Shown: positions 10,488 to 20,409, numbered from the stretch's first letter. The stretch is DNA of 22,500 bases from Halisarca cf. caerulea (GCA_963170055.1 CAUJGJ010000242.1:3973639-3996138); one strand, 5' to 3'. Numbers and translations are program-made. Notes: a model not told the origin generated them from the letters alone.

Positions 10488-11964
10488 TCATTTTTTATCT
10501 TTGATAGACGAGTAAGACGAAGTAGGCTTCAGTTTAGCATAAGACGATGAATCTGATCCTCTCCTAGCCTGTTTAGTAGTGGAAGAATTTGACACCGACG
10601 ACAGTGTAGATGAGCGAGTAATTTTCTTCGGTTTTAAGCTAGTTGATGGAGAGAGCTTCTGACTGTCACTTTGCTTCTTGTCTTTGCCCTGTTGGTTCTT
10701 CTCTTGCTGCTTCGCTGTGACCTCCTTCGAAGACCCTCCCTGCTGTGGGCCCGCCTGACTCTCCTCTGACACTGACTCCAGACCATTCAGTGTTGAGTCA
10801 GTCACTTCTTTCATCAGTTCAAAGATGTCTGTGTACTCACTGCTGGGCCTGCCCTGGGTGGACAAGTAAGAAGCATTGAAGATGGACTGTGCACTGCTCC
10901 ATCTCTCCCCTCTGTCCTTCTCTCCCCTCTCTCTCCTCCCTCTCCCCTATCTCTCTCCCTCTCCTTTCTATCTCTCCCTCTCCTCTTTTTCCTCTCCCTC
11001 CCCCTCATGAACTGTAACTTGCACAACTTACTAAGATCCAGGCATCATTGAGCACTTCTCCAGCCCTTAATCGTCTAGTTGTGTCAACATACAACATACG
11101 AGATATCAGGTTCTTGGCTGCAGGCATGGGTGGGACTGGAATGACACTTTGAACACACACTACACACAATGCACACAACATGCAATATGCAGTATGCACC
11201 CATGCAAACACATACAAGCACAACACACAACACACAAAACATGAAGTTTTGAACTGATACAACGTCTATCTACCATGTGGCTAGACCCCTACCGCGTGGC
11301 TGGACCCCTACCATGTGGCTAGACCCCTACCATGTGGCTGGACCCCTACCACGTGGCTGGACCCCTACCATGTGGCTGGACCCTCACCATGTGGCTGGAC
11401 CCCCACCATGTGGCTGGACCCCCACCATGTGGCTGGACCCCCACCATGTGGCTGGACCCCCACCATGTGGCTGGACCCCTACCACGTGGCTGGACCCCTA
11501 CCACGTGGCTGGACCCCCACCACGTGGCTGGACCCCCACCATGTGGCTGGACCCCTACCATGTGGCTGGACCCCCACCACGTGGCTGGACCCCTACCATG
11601 TGGCTGGACTGTCATATTTGCATGTTCAATGTTCTGTAAATGAATTGGGACTTTCCCCACAACAAACATTCAGGGGCTGGTGTAGTCAACAGATCCCTGC
11701 CCCTCCTCCTCCCCCCCCCCCCCCCCCCCACCCTGAAAGACTATATACACACAAGCCAACAACCAAGCAGTCTGTGATGGCCCTCAGCAGCACCTTTATC
11801 GCTGATCTCCTTCCACTCTGGCTCAGGGAAGGTTAGCTTCCCTGATTTAATGAGCTCCTCCAACTTGCTGGGGGATGTGTCATAGAAGGGAACACGACCA
11901 CATAGTCTGAACATTAAAGACAGAAGAATAGGTACCACTTCCAAATGTGGCCAAATTTGCAAGT

Positions 11965-12002
<38 letters not shown>

Positions 12003-14955
12003 CGCGCGCGCGTGTGTGTGTGTACTTGTGTGTACTTCAGGTGTCTCATAGACTGACTCACATCTCATACATGATCACCCCCAGACTCCACACATCACAG
12101 TGGTCGCTGTACGCCAGCTTGTTCTCCAGGACCTCGGGGGCCATGTAGAGCAGTGTGCCACATGTGCCGTCCAGTGTGTGACCGTCCTCTCCAGGTAGAC
12201 CCTTCTGCATCTGGTACGCTAGCCCGAAGTCAGTGATCTTCACATTCAATGGATCATCTCCAGTTACCAGGATGTTCTCCAACTTGAGATCCCTGTGCAC
12301 CATTCCTGGGGGGGGTAGTTACAGAAATGGGTGAGGAGGACCAACACAGACAAAGGACAGGGAACAGGATAATACGTACACACACGTACCTTTGATGTGC
12401 ATGTAAGCCAGAGCATCAGCCAAACTTCTTATGATGATACGAGAGTCCTTTAAATTCAAGAGGGAGACATGATGGGATACGGGAGGGTGACAGTGTGTGA
12501 TGTGATGATGATGGTGACAGTGAGTGGTGAGAGTGACATTGTGTGATGTGATGAGGGTGACAGTGTGCATGGTGAAGGTGACAGTGTTGATGTGGTGAGG
12601 GTGGAAGATTTAGTGCACAAAATCAGCCATTTTTCGATCAAATGCATGGATTAATGATTCCTTCAGGATGGGAAAAATGGAAATTGCCTCGGTCCATTCC
12701 TCAGACGGACGATGTTATTCGACTCTTCTCGATGGTAAATCGGTAAAATTACGAGTTTTGTGGGGAAGGACAGCACAGGGGCTCCACAGACGGCCTATGA
12801 ATGGAGCAGTGCCAGTTTGAACTTCCACTATCGATTGCTGAATTGCCGTCTGAAAACCACTATTGGACGCTGCAGATTACTACCGAGGGACTGAGGGGAT
12901 CTAAGTAGGGACTTTACCGTGTCATCTGAGAATTTCTTGCTTCACATATAAAGTTATTGTTGCAAATCATTAAAATTCACAATGCGCTCGTTCACAACAT
13001 GGTTTGTGTCCCTTTACCACTAGTGTGCTCGTGGCAGATGCAATTCCAGGCCCACTTTGAAGAGCTGTCTTTGGTATGGATGAATCCTAGCCTAGTAAGT
13101 AAGATGTAAGAAACTTGTACTCGTCTAGCATTGTGAGCAACATGACCCAGAAGAACAGGAGGAGCAATCCATAAGCATACAACTGCATAGCATGGAATAA
13201 CTGGGAGCAGAAGATGTAGAATACACTTCTGAGTAGCACTCCTATTCCTTCCTGGAGGGCACCAACCATAGTGAATTCAACACTGCACGATGCAGAAATA
13301 TTGGTTTGTGTGTTTCTGTATTGGTAGCTAACTAGCCATTCTTGACCAGGTTAATCTTTGTGCAGGAATATTTGGGAGTGTACAAAGCACGAATACTTCA
13401 ACAAGTATCCCTATTGCAACTCCCAGCAGTGCACAGTTGGGCATGGCTTCACTAGCGAGTTCTGGTTCTTACCTCAATTCGGTTGCAAATTATTTGGAAA
13501 ATCGTTATACATTCCATATACTATCTCCACCAAATGTTCCTTGTGATGTCATTGCAAACATGGCTGTTGGAGTCACAGCCGAAACCACAAGTGGACTATT
13601 TTCACTTGCTTTGCAACATGTGTTGTGAATTTAAATGCTCCCGAAGTTATTTGTTTGGGGGTAACTATTGATTTTTGCAGGAAAAAAATGTGTCAGTGGT
13701 CCTTTGATGATTATGTACATTGTTGTACATGTACTAACATCCACAGAGTACGCTGCCACACAGAGCACACTGCCACACAGAGTACGCTGCCACACAGAGT
13801 ACGCTGCCACACAGAGTACGCTGCCACACAGAGTACACTGCCACACAGAGTACGCTGCCACACAGAGTATGCTGCCACACAGAGCACACTGCCACACAGA
13901 GTACGCTGCCACACAGAGCACACTGCCACACAGAGTACGCTGCCACACAGAGTACGCTGCCACACAGAGTACGCTGCCACACAGAGTACGCTGCCACACA
14001 GAGTACGCTGCCACACAGAGTACGCTGCCACACAGAGTACGCTGCCACACAGAGTACGCTGCCACACAGAGCACACTGCCACACAGAGCACACTGCCACA
14101 CAGAGCACGCTGCCACACAGAGTACGCTGCCACACAGAGTACGCTGCCACACAGAGTACGCTGCCACACAGAGTACGCTGCCACACAGAGTACGCTGCCA
14201 CACAGAGTATGCTGCCACACAGAGCACACTGCCACACAGAGTACGCTGCCACACAGAGTACAAACATATTGTACAGTCAGACCTCACTTATCCACACACA
14301 TCCATTCTGGATGAAATTGTGGATAAAGTGAGGGAACTGGATGAATAAGGGAGCAGTAGTATAGTGTACAGTAGGACTATTGCAGATTTGTTCTAATAAA
14401 AACTACTGCGTAAGGTGAGGGAACTGGATATCTGAGGTGTGGATCTCCACTATACATACATATAAATATATATTATATATTATAATATTATGCACAATGT
14501 ATGGCATACATACTATATGTGTACATTAGTCCCGGCTGGTGGAATGTTCTACTGGAACATTGCAAGGACCATCACCGTCATCCTCACCTCTTCTGCAAAC
14601 GGGCCCTTCTGCTTGATCACCTCAGACAATTCCCCACCCAAACACAGTTCAATTACAAGATAGATTTTCTGAAAAACAGACAAAGAGGACATTTTAAGGG
14701 CCTTCCGATAGTCTCAGCATCGAACAGACCATATACTGCCGCTATTTCCAATAGTGACGTCACCAAGCTGGGGTAAAAATGGTGGTGAGATGGGTCTGGC
14801 CCCACGAGACTAGGCTTACTATACAGTACAGACTGCCGTGTGGTGCATGTATGAAGTAGTGAGACACTTACTCACTCAACCATGCACTTGAATGTATGTA
14901 TATACCTACACATGAACAAATGTTGCACACCTGCACACACACACGCACACACACA

Positions 14956-15016
<61 letters not shown>

Positions 15017-15416
15017 TATCAGTTTCCAGCACTTCTTCAAGATGTATAATATGAGGATGGTCCATGGATTGTAGAATGCTCACTTCACGTTCAATTAACT
15101 CCATTTGAGAACCCTAGTAAAGAAGACAACCATTCCAATACAAAGTTCGATTTGTGCTTCACGTTCGTTCCAAAATATGCCATGGAACAGAATAAAGACT
15201 CACCCTTTCCTTCTGAATTAATTTAATAGCGAAGTCTTGGGCACTAGATAACTGCTTTGCTTGAATTACCACGCCAAAACTACCTTTTCCCAGTACCTTT
15301 CCAAACTTGTATTTCTGCTCCACATCATCCTCGCTGTTCACCCTTGTGCGTCTCCCTGCTTCTTTTTGGAGATCAGATATCGACTTCCTTGCAACAATTC
15401 CAGATAATCCAGCCAT
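10488..15416 (-). CDS. STK33: STK33-type serine/threonine kinase
   Basis: A CAMK-group protein kinase of the STK33 family. Minus-strand exons: 15204-15416, 15015-15113, 14588-14668, 12390-12447, 12062-12305, 11794-11906, 11032-11117, 10488-10853; 419 codons plus TGA, all phases compatible. Catalytic features: glycine loop GKGSFG (43-48), AIK with Lys65, alpha-C Glu81, hinge VIELCLGGEL, HRDLKLEN (154-161, Asp156), DFG (176-178), TCGT then APE (206-208), and DVWSLGVIMYE. EREVSILQSMDHPHIIHLEEV and HRDLKLENI are close to human STK33. After the kinase domain comes a 121-residue Ser/Lys/Gln-rich tail, low in complexity and probably disordered. All catalytic residues are present, so the enzyme should be active. 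It hosts a candidate nested gene in intron 3, and its 5' end faces SNRPE. Confidence 0.92.
10900..11009. repeat. Homopyrimidine/homopurine tract
   Basis: About 110 bp of almost pure C/T on the plus strand (CTCTCCCTCTCC type), lying in STK33 intron 7 (10854-11031). The STK33 sense strand is therefore purine-rich. Confidence 0.85.
11270..11610. repeat. Minisatellite, 19-bp unit (STK33 intron 6)
   Basis: About 18 copies of CTACCATGTGGCTGGACCC with T/C and A/G variants. As 19 is not a multiple of three, several frames run open across it on both strands; none is taken as a gene. Confidence 0.95.
11711..11729. repeat. Poly(C) tract
   Basis: 19 consecutive C on the plus strand (poly-G in the STK33 transcript) in intron 6. 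Confidence 0.95.
11967..12024. repeat. (GT)n with CG steps (STK33 intron 5)
   Basis: A GT run interrupted by CGTGCGCGCGCGCG, an alternating purine-pyrimidine tract. It reads as (CA)n in the STK33 transcript. Confidence 0.95.
12479..12605. repeat. Degenerate GGTGACAGTG repeat
   Basis: An imperfect tandem repeat of GGTGACAGTGTGTGATGTGA-like units upstream (in transcript sense) of STK33 exon 4, forming a pyrimidine-rich stretch on the STK33 sense strand. Confidence 0.7.
12668..13628 (+). CDS. Candidate nested three-exon gene (PSMG4-like?)
   Basis: Lies in STK33 intron 3 on the opposite strand. Proposed exons: 12668-12734 (ATG, donor ATG|gtaaat), 13024-13094 (acceptor after CCCTTTACCACTAG, donor CTA|gtaagt) and 13350-13628 (acceptor CTTGACCAG, stop TGA). 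Phases 1 and 0 fit at both joints and the product would have 138 residues. Visible segments: MGKMEIASVHSSDGRCYST, QFQAHFEELSLVWMNPSL, then a Ser/Thr-rich loop and SVANYLENRYTFHIL. The order of a short beta-rich start, a L-W strand segment, a helix and a second strand, plus the size, loosely recall proteasome assembly chaperone 4 (123 residues in human). That resemblance is weak and was judged by eye. Supporting points are two good splice junctions agreeing with one long frame. It may also be a chance arrangement or a pseudogene. Confidence 0.4.
13087..13269 (-). CDS. Short hydrophobic ORF, 60 codons
   Basis: An uninterrupted ATG-to-TAG frame in STK33 intron 3, on the STK33 strand. The product is strongly hydrophobic (LLLLFFWVMLLTML near residues 35-48) with an additional apolar segment before it, as in a small membrane protein. 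It overlaps the candidate plus-strand exon 13024-13094 by eight bases and otherwise lies in that gene's intron. No family was recognised. It may be a chance frame. Confidence 0.2.
   Translation of the reverse strand: MVGALQEGIGVLLRSVFYIFCSQLFHAMQLYAYGLLLLFFWVMLLTMLDEYKFLTSYLLG
13742..14261. repeat. Minisatellite, 17-bp unit (STK33 intron 3)
   Basis: About 30 copies of AGAGTACGCTGCCACAC, with AGAGCACACTGCCACAC variants that occur in clusters. Three units make 51 bp and long open frames appear on both strands for this reason alone. Confidence 0.97.
14272..14454. mobile_element. Possible pogo/Tigger-like MITE
   Basis: About 180 bp running from TACAGTCAGACCTCACTTAT to TGGATCTCCACTATA, roughly inverted ends next to TA dinucleotides. 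Inside, CCTCACTTATCCACAC pairs imperfectly with GTGGATAAAGTGAGG to form a hairpin, and GTGAGGGAACTGGAT occurs twice. No transposase is present. It lies in STK33 intron 3. Confidence 0.45.
14934..15014. repeat. (CA)n at the STK33 exon 2 donor
   Basis: On the STK33 strand this is (GT)n starting at the donor itself (GATAAA|gtgtgtgtg). Confidence 0.95.
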
Positions 15417-15672
15417 GAAACCCTTACTAGTGACAAAAGCGTTTCTTCTCCTCAGCTTTTTGCCATGGAGGACTTCGACAGCAAAGCGGAGTAAACAAAG
15501 GCACTTAGCGTATAATTATCGTATAACATCGTATTCCTACCAAGTTCTAAGAGCGAAATAGAAATATAATTGGAACTGGGAAAAAGGATAGTTGTTCCGT
15601 ATACTCCCGGAAAACAAACGTCCACTCCACGTTGTATATACCCGTAGGTAGTCCTTGAGTGAAAGCTGAAGA
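15417..15672. promoter_or_regulatory. Divergent promoter region STK33/SNRPE
   Basis: Only 256 bp separate the start codons of STK33 (minus) and SNRPE (plus), so both 5' UTRs and both promoters must lie here. One CCAAT-type site (ATTGG near 15568) is visible and no TATA box was recognised. Confidence 0.6.
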
Positions 15673-17632
15673 ATGAGCCACCATGGAGGAGGAAGGGGGA
15701 AAGTGCAGAAAGTCATGATTCAACCAATAGTATCCTTTTTATGTTATAAACAGCACTGTTGCTTTTTTATTTTGTACTCACACGGTCAGCTAAGCTAGTC
15801 AATTTGCAGCCATTTTATGTCAGGAATTACCCACTGTGGATTGCAAAGCGTCTGATGGTGTAACCATCCACGACTTTCTCTGGTCTTTGGTCAAGTATTG
15901 AATCACGTGTTTCATCTGCCAGCCTGTCCACACAGTGCTGTCTACTCCGGGTCCCGTCTCTGGACTCACTCAACTGTTGGGATCTCCCTGCATTTAGCTC
16001 TTGTTATCTTGCATTTCTATCTCATCCCAGAGTCCAGACCTTGTACATGCTGGGATTGTTGTTTGTTTGTTGTTTGTTGTCTGTTGTTGCTGCTCTATAT
16101 ACAAACAGCCATCTGTTAGTATCCTTCACTCAATTTCAGAATGTTCTGTTTAAGCAGTTCCAAACGGTAGGTCGGGGTGTCATGGCCGCTCACCTTGCAG
16201 GTTGGGGCGTCATGGCCGCTCACCTTGCAGGTTGGGGCGTCATGGCCGCTCACCTTGCAGGTTGGGGCGTCATGGCCGCTCACCTTGCAGTGTTTCTGTA
16301 GTCGTGTGTGCGTAAACTGCACCCCTGCATCCTTGTAGTCTCGCACCCAACCTGTCACTCTGACGCCGTGTTTTGGCATACATACTTTACATCACTTGTT
16401 CTTTGCTCTACAGAAAGTGCGTGTCCAGATTTGGTTGTACGGCAAGAGCAAGATGAGGATCGAGGGGATCATTTTGGTGAGTGTGGTATCTCAGGACCAT
16501 TTGGAAGTAGTTGTGAACCATGTGTTGGCCATTTTTAGGGTTTTGATGAATTCATGAATCTAGTTATGGACGAAGCCACAGAAGTTAATGTCAAATCTCA
16601 AACTACAAAACCCATTGGTGAGTTGGGGTGGGCGTGGTCCTACTTGCTGCAAGGGGTGTGGTCATTTATCAGCAGCTGTTAGTGGAGGAAGGTTGCTAAG
16701 AGGTACCCCTGTTTGAATCAGCTAACCTAACGCTTAGCCACAAGTGAAGGCTTTGCTCGGAGTGTAAAAACTCAAGTGGCTAATCATTACGTCAACACTT
16801 GATTATGATTTTTAGGGCTACTACTGTACTTGTACCAATTAGTGTGCCCCCAAAAAGTGGAATACTTGAGCAGGAGGTGCTTCTTTAGAGAGGAGAAAAA
16901 TACAAATACTTAACCGGGCGCCATCATTAGAAGGGTGCTTAGTATTTAGAATGATTTTTGATCGATATAAAATGGCAACCCGTCGAGTCCACACGTGGGA
17001 GGTAGATTTTGTTTTGCACGGTTATTATGGTCCACAAAGACAGACGGGAGCCTTGAAATGAAGAGATGTTCGATTGTGACAGGGATTTGGCCAACACCCA
17101 CCACTTGTATGCCGTTACTGCAGTTCACTGTCAGGAGGATTCCAATTACTAAGCGCCCCCAAAAACTAAATTCCTTGTCTTGGAGGCTCTTCTTTAGAAC
17201 GAAAAATATTATCTTTGAGTCGAAGGGGCGCCATCATTAGAGAGGTGCGCTAATTGGAACAAGTACAGTATCTATATAAGTCCAAATCCCTTTTCCACCA
17301 TTTTGTTTTTGCATCATCCCTACCTATGGCGCACTACTGTGCTCCACAATGTTAGTGGGTATTTGTCAATCTACGGAGTCACCAATTGTCCAATGAATAA
17401 ATTAACCAGAAACTTTTAATGTAGTGAAATTGAATCAGTTAATTCCCTATGTATATTTGTTATAAATGTAATTCTTTGTAATTATTTTTGCTGTAACTAC
17501 ATTTGACTGTTGCGTTAGATCACAAGTGCTCCACTCCCTATTGGCAGATACGTATGTGCACATTAATACTCTGCAGTTTCCACCCTCAGTGCCGAAGATC
17601 CTGTGGTTTGGTCACAACTTATATGATCTCCC

Positions 17633-17685
<53 letters not shown>

Positions 17686-17767
17686 CACATACACACACAC
17701 ACACACACACACTACAGGTCGGATACTACTGAGAGGGGACAACATCACACTCATTCAAAACGCTTAG
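15673..17767 (+). CDS. SNRPE: Small nuclear ribonucleoprotein E (Sm E)
   Basis: One of the seven Sm proteins that form the ring on spliceosomal snRNAs in the nucleus. Exons: 15673-15729, 16140-16166 (a 27-nt microexon), 16414-16476, 16539-16617, 17718-17767; 91 residues plus TAG (human 92). KVQKVMIQPI, VQIWLYGKSKMRIEGIIL, GFDEFMNLVMDEATEV and ILLRGDNITLI cover the Sm1 and Sm2 motifs in order. The microexon gives NVLFKQFQT, where human has NLIFRYLQN, which supports it. The ATG at 15673 is chosen because its frame continues into KVQKVM; a second ATG ten bases on is out of frame. Intron 4 (1.1 kb) holds MITE-like repeats and a (CA)n next to its acceptor. Confidence 0.96.
16167..16290. repeat. 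Minisatellite, 30-bp unit starting at SNRPE donor
   Basis: Four copies of a 30-bp unit containing GTCATGGCCGCTCACCTTGCAG, beginning within the donor region (ACG|gtaggtcggg) of the 27-nt exon. Each unit ends with CTTGCAG followed by GT, so it carries an acceptor-like end. Confidence 0.95.
16823..17270. mobile_element. MITE-like pair in SNRPE intron 4
   Basis: Outer inverted ends TACTGTACTTGTACCAATTA and (reverse strand) TACTGTACTTGTTCCAATTA bound about 450 bp. Inside are two diverged direct copies of a roughly 120-bp element (16831-16950 and 17139-17260), both with CCAATTA, GCSCCCAAAAA-type and GGCGCCATCATTAGA blocks. The middle 190 bp have no recognised coding content. Confidence 0.6.
17635..17712. 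repeat. (CA)n microsatellite at SNRPE exon 5 acceptor
   Basis: A CA run that ends directly in the 3' splice site (CACACACTACAG|GT), leaving very few uridines in the polypyrimidine position. Confidence 0.95.
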
Positions 17768-17867
17768 CACTTTCAGTCCACATACATCCAGCAGCCATTT
17801 TCCTTGTTTACCTCCTAGGATACTTTTTACTTGGAACTGCATGCAGAACAGTCTTTGCCTAATTATG

Positions 17868-17942
17868 AGCAGTAGACCGTGATGTACCAGTAGACCGTGA
17901 TGTACTAGTAGACCGTGATGTACCAGTAGACCGTGATGTACA
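17868..17942. repeat. Tandem repeat, 18-bp unit
   Basis: Four copies of CAGTAGACCGTGATGTAC, just past the SNRPE stop codon. Confidence 0.95.
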
Positions 17943-17988
17943 CCTCGAAAAAAGTGGTGGGCGGAAATGGGCTGGGCACAAGACTACT

Positions 17989-18063
17989 ACAGTGGAACCT
18001 CTTTATACCGGACACCGGCTTTGGGACCTGAAAAATAGTTTGTAGTACAGAGGTTTCCACTGT
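17989..18063. mobile_element. 75-bp hairpin MITE
   Basis: Inverted ends ACAGTGGAACCTCT and AGAGGTTTCCACTGT enclose about 45 bp. The CAGTGGAACCTC end resembles termini of pogo/Tigger-type elements. Related fragments (TATAGAGAGGTTTTCGCTAT) continue to about 18150, so a larger broken element is possible. It sits 190 bp upstream of the anoctamin start codon. Confidence 0.6.
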
Positions 18064-18254
18064 TCAGAGGTTATTTTGTATGCACAGCAATCTATCTGGA
18101 CCCACAAAAGCAGTCTGTTATAGAGAGGTTTTCGCTATTAGAGGGGAGTTTGTTAGAAGAGGCTCCCCTGCTTTTAATCATAATAGCGTTCGAGCTTCGA
18201 AGGGCGTGGTCGGCGGCAAAATTGGGTGGAAAGGAACGCCCACCATTTGCAAAG

Positions 18255-20349
18255 ATGTCCATGGAAGTGGGTGTCGAATTGGAGGATTTGGAACAACCTT
18301 CATCTCCTTTACCAGGAGATGATGTTCCTCTTATTCAACGAGAAGGGGAGCCCGCTCCGGAATCGTTCGAAAATCGGGAGAACAAACACGACGGGCAGAG
18401 AACAAGCATCCTCACACGCCAAACGTCGGGGAAGCTGGAAGGAACCTCTCAGCGAACGGTCACGCAGGAGTCCGTTATAAAGGAGACGGAGGAACACACC
18501 AAGTCCACGTTCGTATCCGTTGTCCAGCGAAACATTGACGATAATCCGTTCATTGAACCGCTACCGGAGAAGCAAGATCCGGACATCCCTACTCCAAAAG
18601 ACCACCTTACGAGGGAGAAGCAAGCAGAACTCCGCAGATTGGACGACCTGGAAGCAGCTGACCGCGGGTACACTCCAAGAATGAACGTTGAAGAAATGGT
18701 ATTCCTCTCCATGGCCATCCTGCATCCATCCAGCATTTACATCCATCATCTTCACCCATCATCTTCACCTATCATCTTCGTCCATCATCATTCACACACA
18801 TACTTACCAACATGCACAACCACGATGAGGAGTATCATTGCAACCATCACACCGTTGCAGTTCTATCAGATACATTGAAATCAGAAGCATCGTCTAATCA
18901 TCGACTAAACCATCATTATTATCACTGTCCATTCAAATCACTGTCCATCAGAAGCACCATCACTAAAGCCCCCCCTCCCCCACACTGTCCATCAGAAGCA
19001 CCATCACTAAAGCCCCTCCTCCCCCACACTGTCCATCAGAAGCACCATCACTAAAGCCCCTCCTCCCCCACACTGTCCATCAGAAGCACCATCACTAAAG
19101 CCCCCCTCCCCCACACTGTCCATCAGAAGCACCATCACTAAAGCCCCTCCCCCTCCCCCCCCACACAGGAAAGAGAAGAGGAAACTTTGTTCTTTGAAGA
19201 ATTTGATAAAGACACCAAGCGCTCACTCACCTACAGAATTGGTGAGTTGATAGTTGATTGTGCAGCCACTCCCACTAGGGGCATGATCCATAAGATGTGG
19301 GGACTTCCCCCTTATCTTTCTTTAGACTATGTCCTCGTGTACAAGGAGGATGATAGTGATGGGCGTGGCTGCTTTTCTTCTATGATGAGGTGCGTACGGA
19401 GGAGACGAAAGCCTCAGGAAATTCGAATGCTGCGGGAGAGGTTCCTCGAGCGTGCGGAAGAGATGGGGTTGAAGATCAAGGAACAACCCAAGGAAGTAAG
19501 ACAGACAGGGATTGATGTACATGTGACAGGAAGTAGAATAATTGACAGGAATAAAGATGGGTGTGACAGGAAGTAGAACAATTGACAGGAATAAAGATGG
19601 GTGTGACAGGAAGTAGAATATTTGACAGGAATAAAGATGGGTGTGACAGGAAGTAGAATATTTGACGGGAATAAAGATGGGTGTGACAGGAAGTAGAATA
19701 TTCGACAGGAATGAAGACGGGAAATATTAGGGGTGTTCCAGAAAATCTTTCATACTATGCCATGTTACCAAAAGTATAACCCGAGTGTCTATTTCCTTCA
19801 CCCGTTTTGATCTGACCTTGATGTGATTTGATCTGATCCTGATGCAAATTTGATCCGACCAGATCCCACATTTTGTCTTCATCTGTTCAGAAATCAGAGG
19901 ACAAGAAGACAAGCTTTGTTTGGGTCCACTGTCCCTGGGACCTGCTGATGGAGGGAGCGGAGAAGATTGGCCTCAAAATGCCTGTTAATGTAAGGAGACC
20001 TGGTTGTGTGTGTGCAGTGAGATCTTGTTAATCCAACACTGGCTTATCTGGAACCCTTATCTGGCACTCCCAGATAAAATAAACTTACCTAACCTAACCC
20101 TTATTTATCCAGCAGTACTCTGTGATTTGTCTCCATTAAACACAGACTGTCCTGATTTGATGTTCTTTGCTGTCTCCCCAGGACAAGCTGATGCCCTTGG
20201 ATCGTCCCTGGCATCAGAAGCTGCTCGAGACCAGGACTTCCTTCAAAAGCCCTCTTGCTCCAAAAGAGCCTGAGGATTTTCAAATACATCCTTACCTCCG
20301 GGCTCCTTTCAAGAAGGACTATCAGCAGCAGTGAGTGAATGTGTGTACT

Positions 20350-20409
<60 letters not shown>

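Noticed and set aside
11277..11836. Forward frames of up to 173 codons with HVAGP/CGWTPT repeats
   Set aside because: They arise from the 19-bp minisatellite inside STK33 intron 6.
1..14261. Minisatellite arrays as CRISPR-like arrays
   Set aside because: Units are contiguous without unique spacers, and the genes are spliced animal genes.
16995..17240. An 81-codon frame in SNRPE intron 4
   Set aside because: It spans the MITE-like pair and resembles no protein; it is probably chance within repeats.
18150..18254. Upstream extension of the anoctamin first exon
   Set aside because: The frame is open but has no ATG before 18255; the extension would need a non-AUG start.
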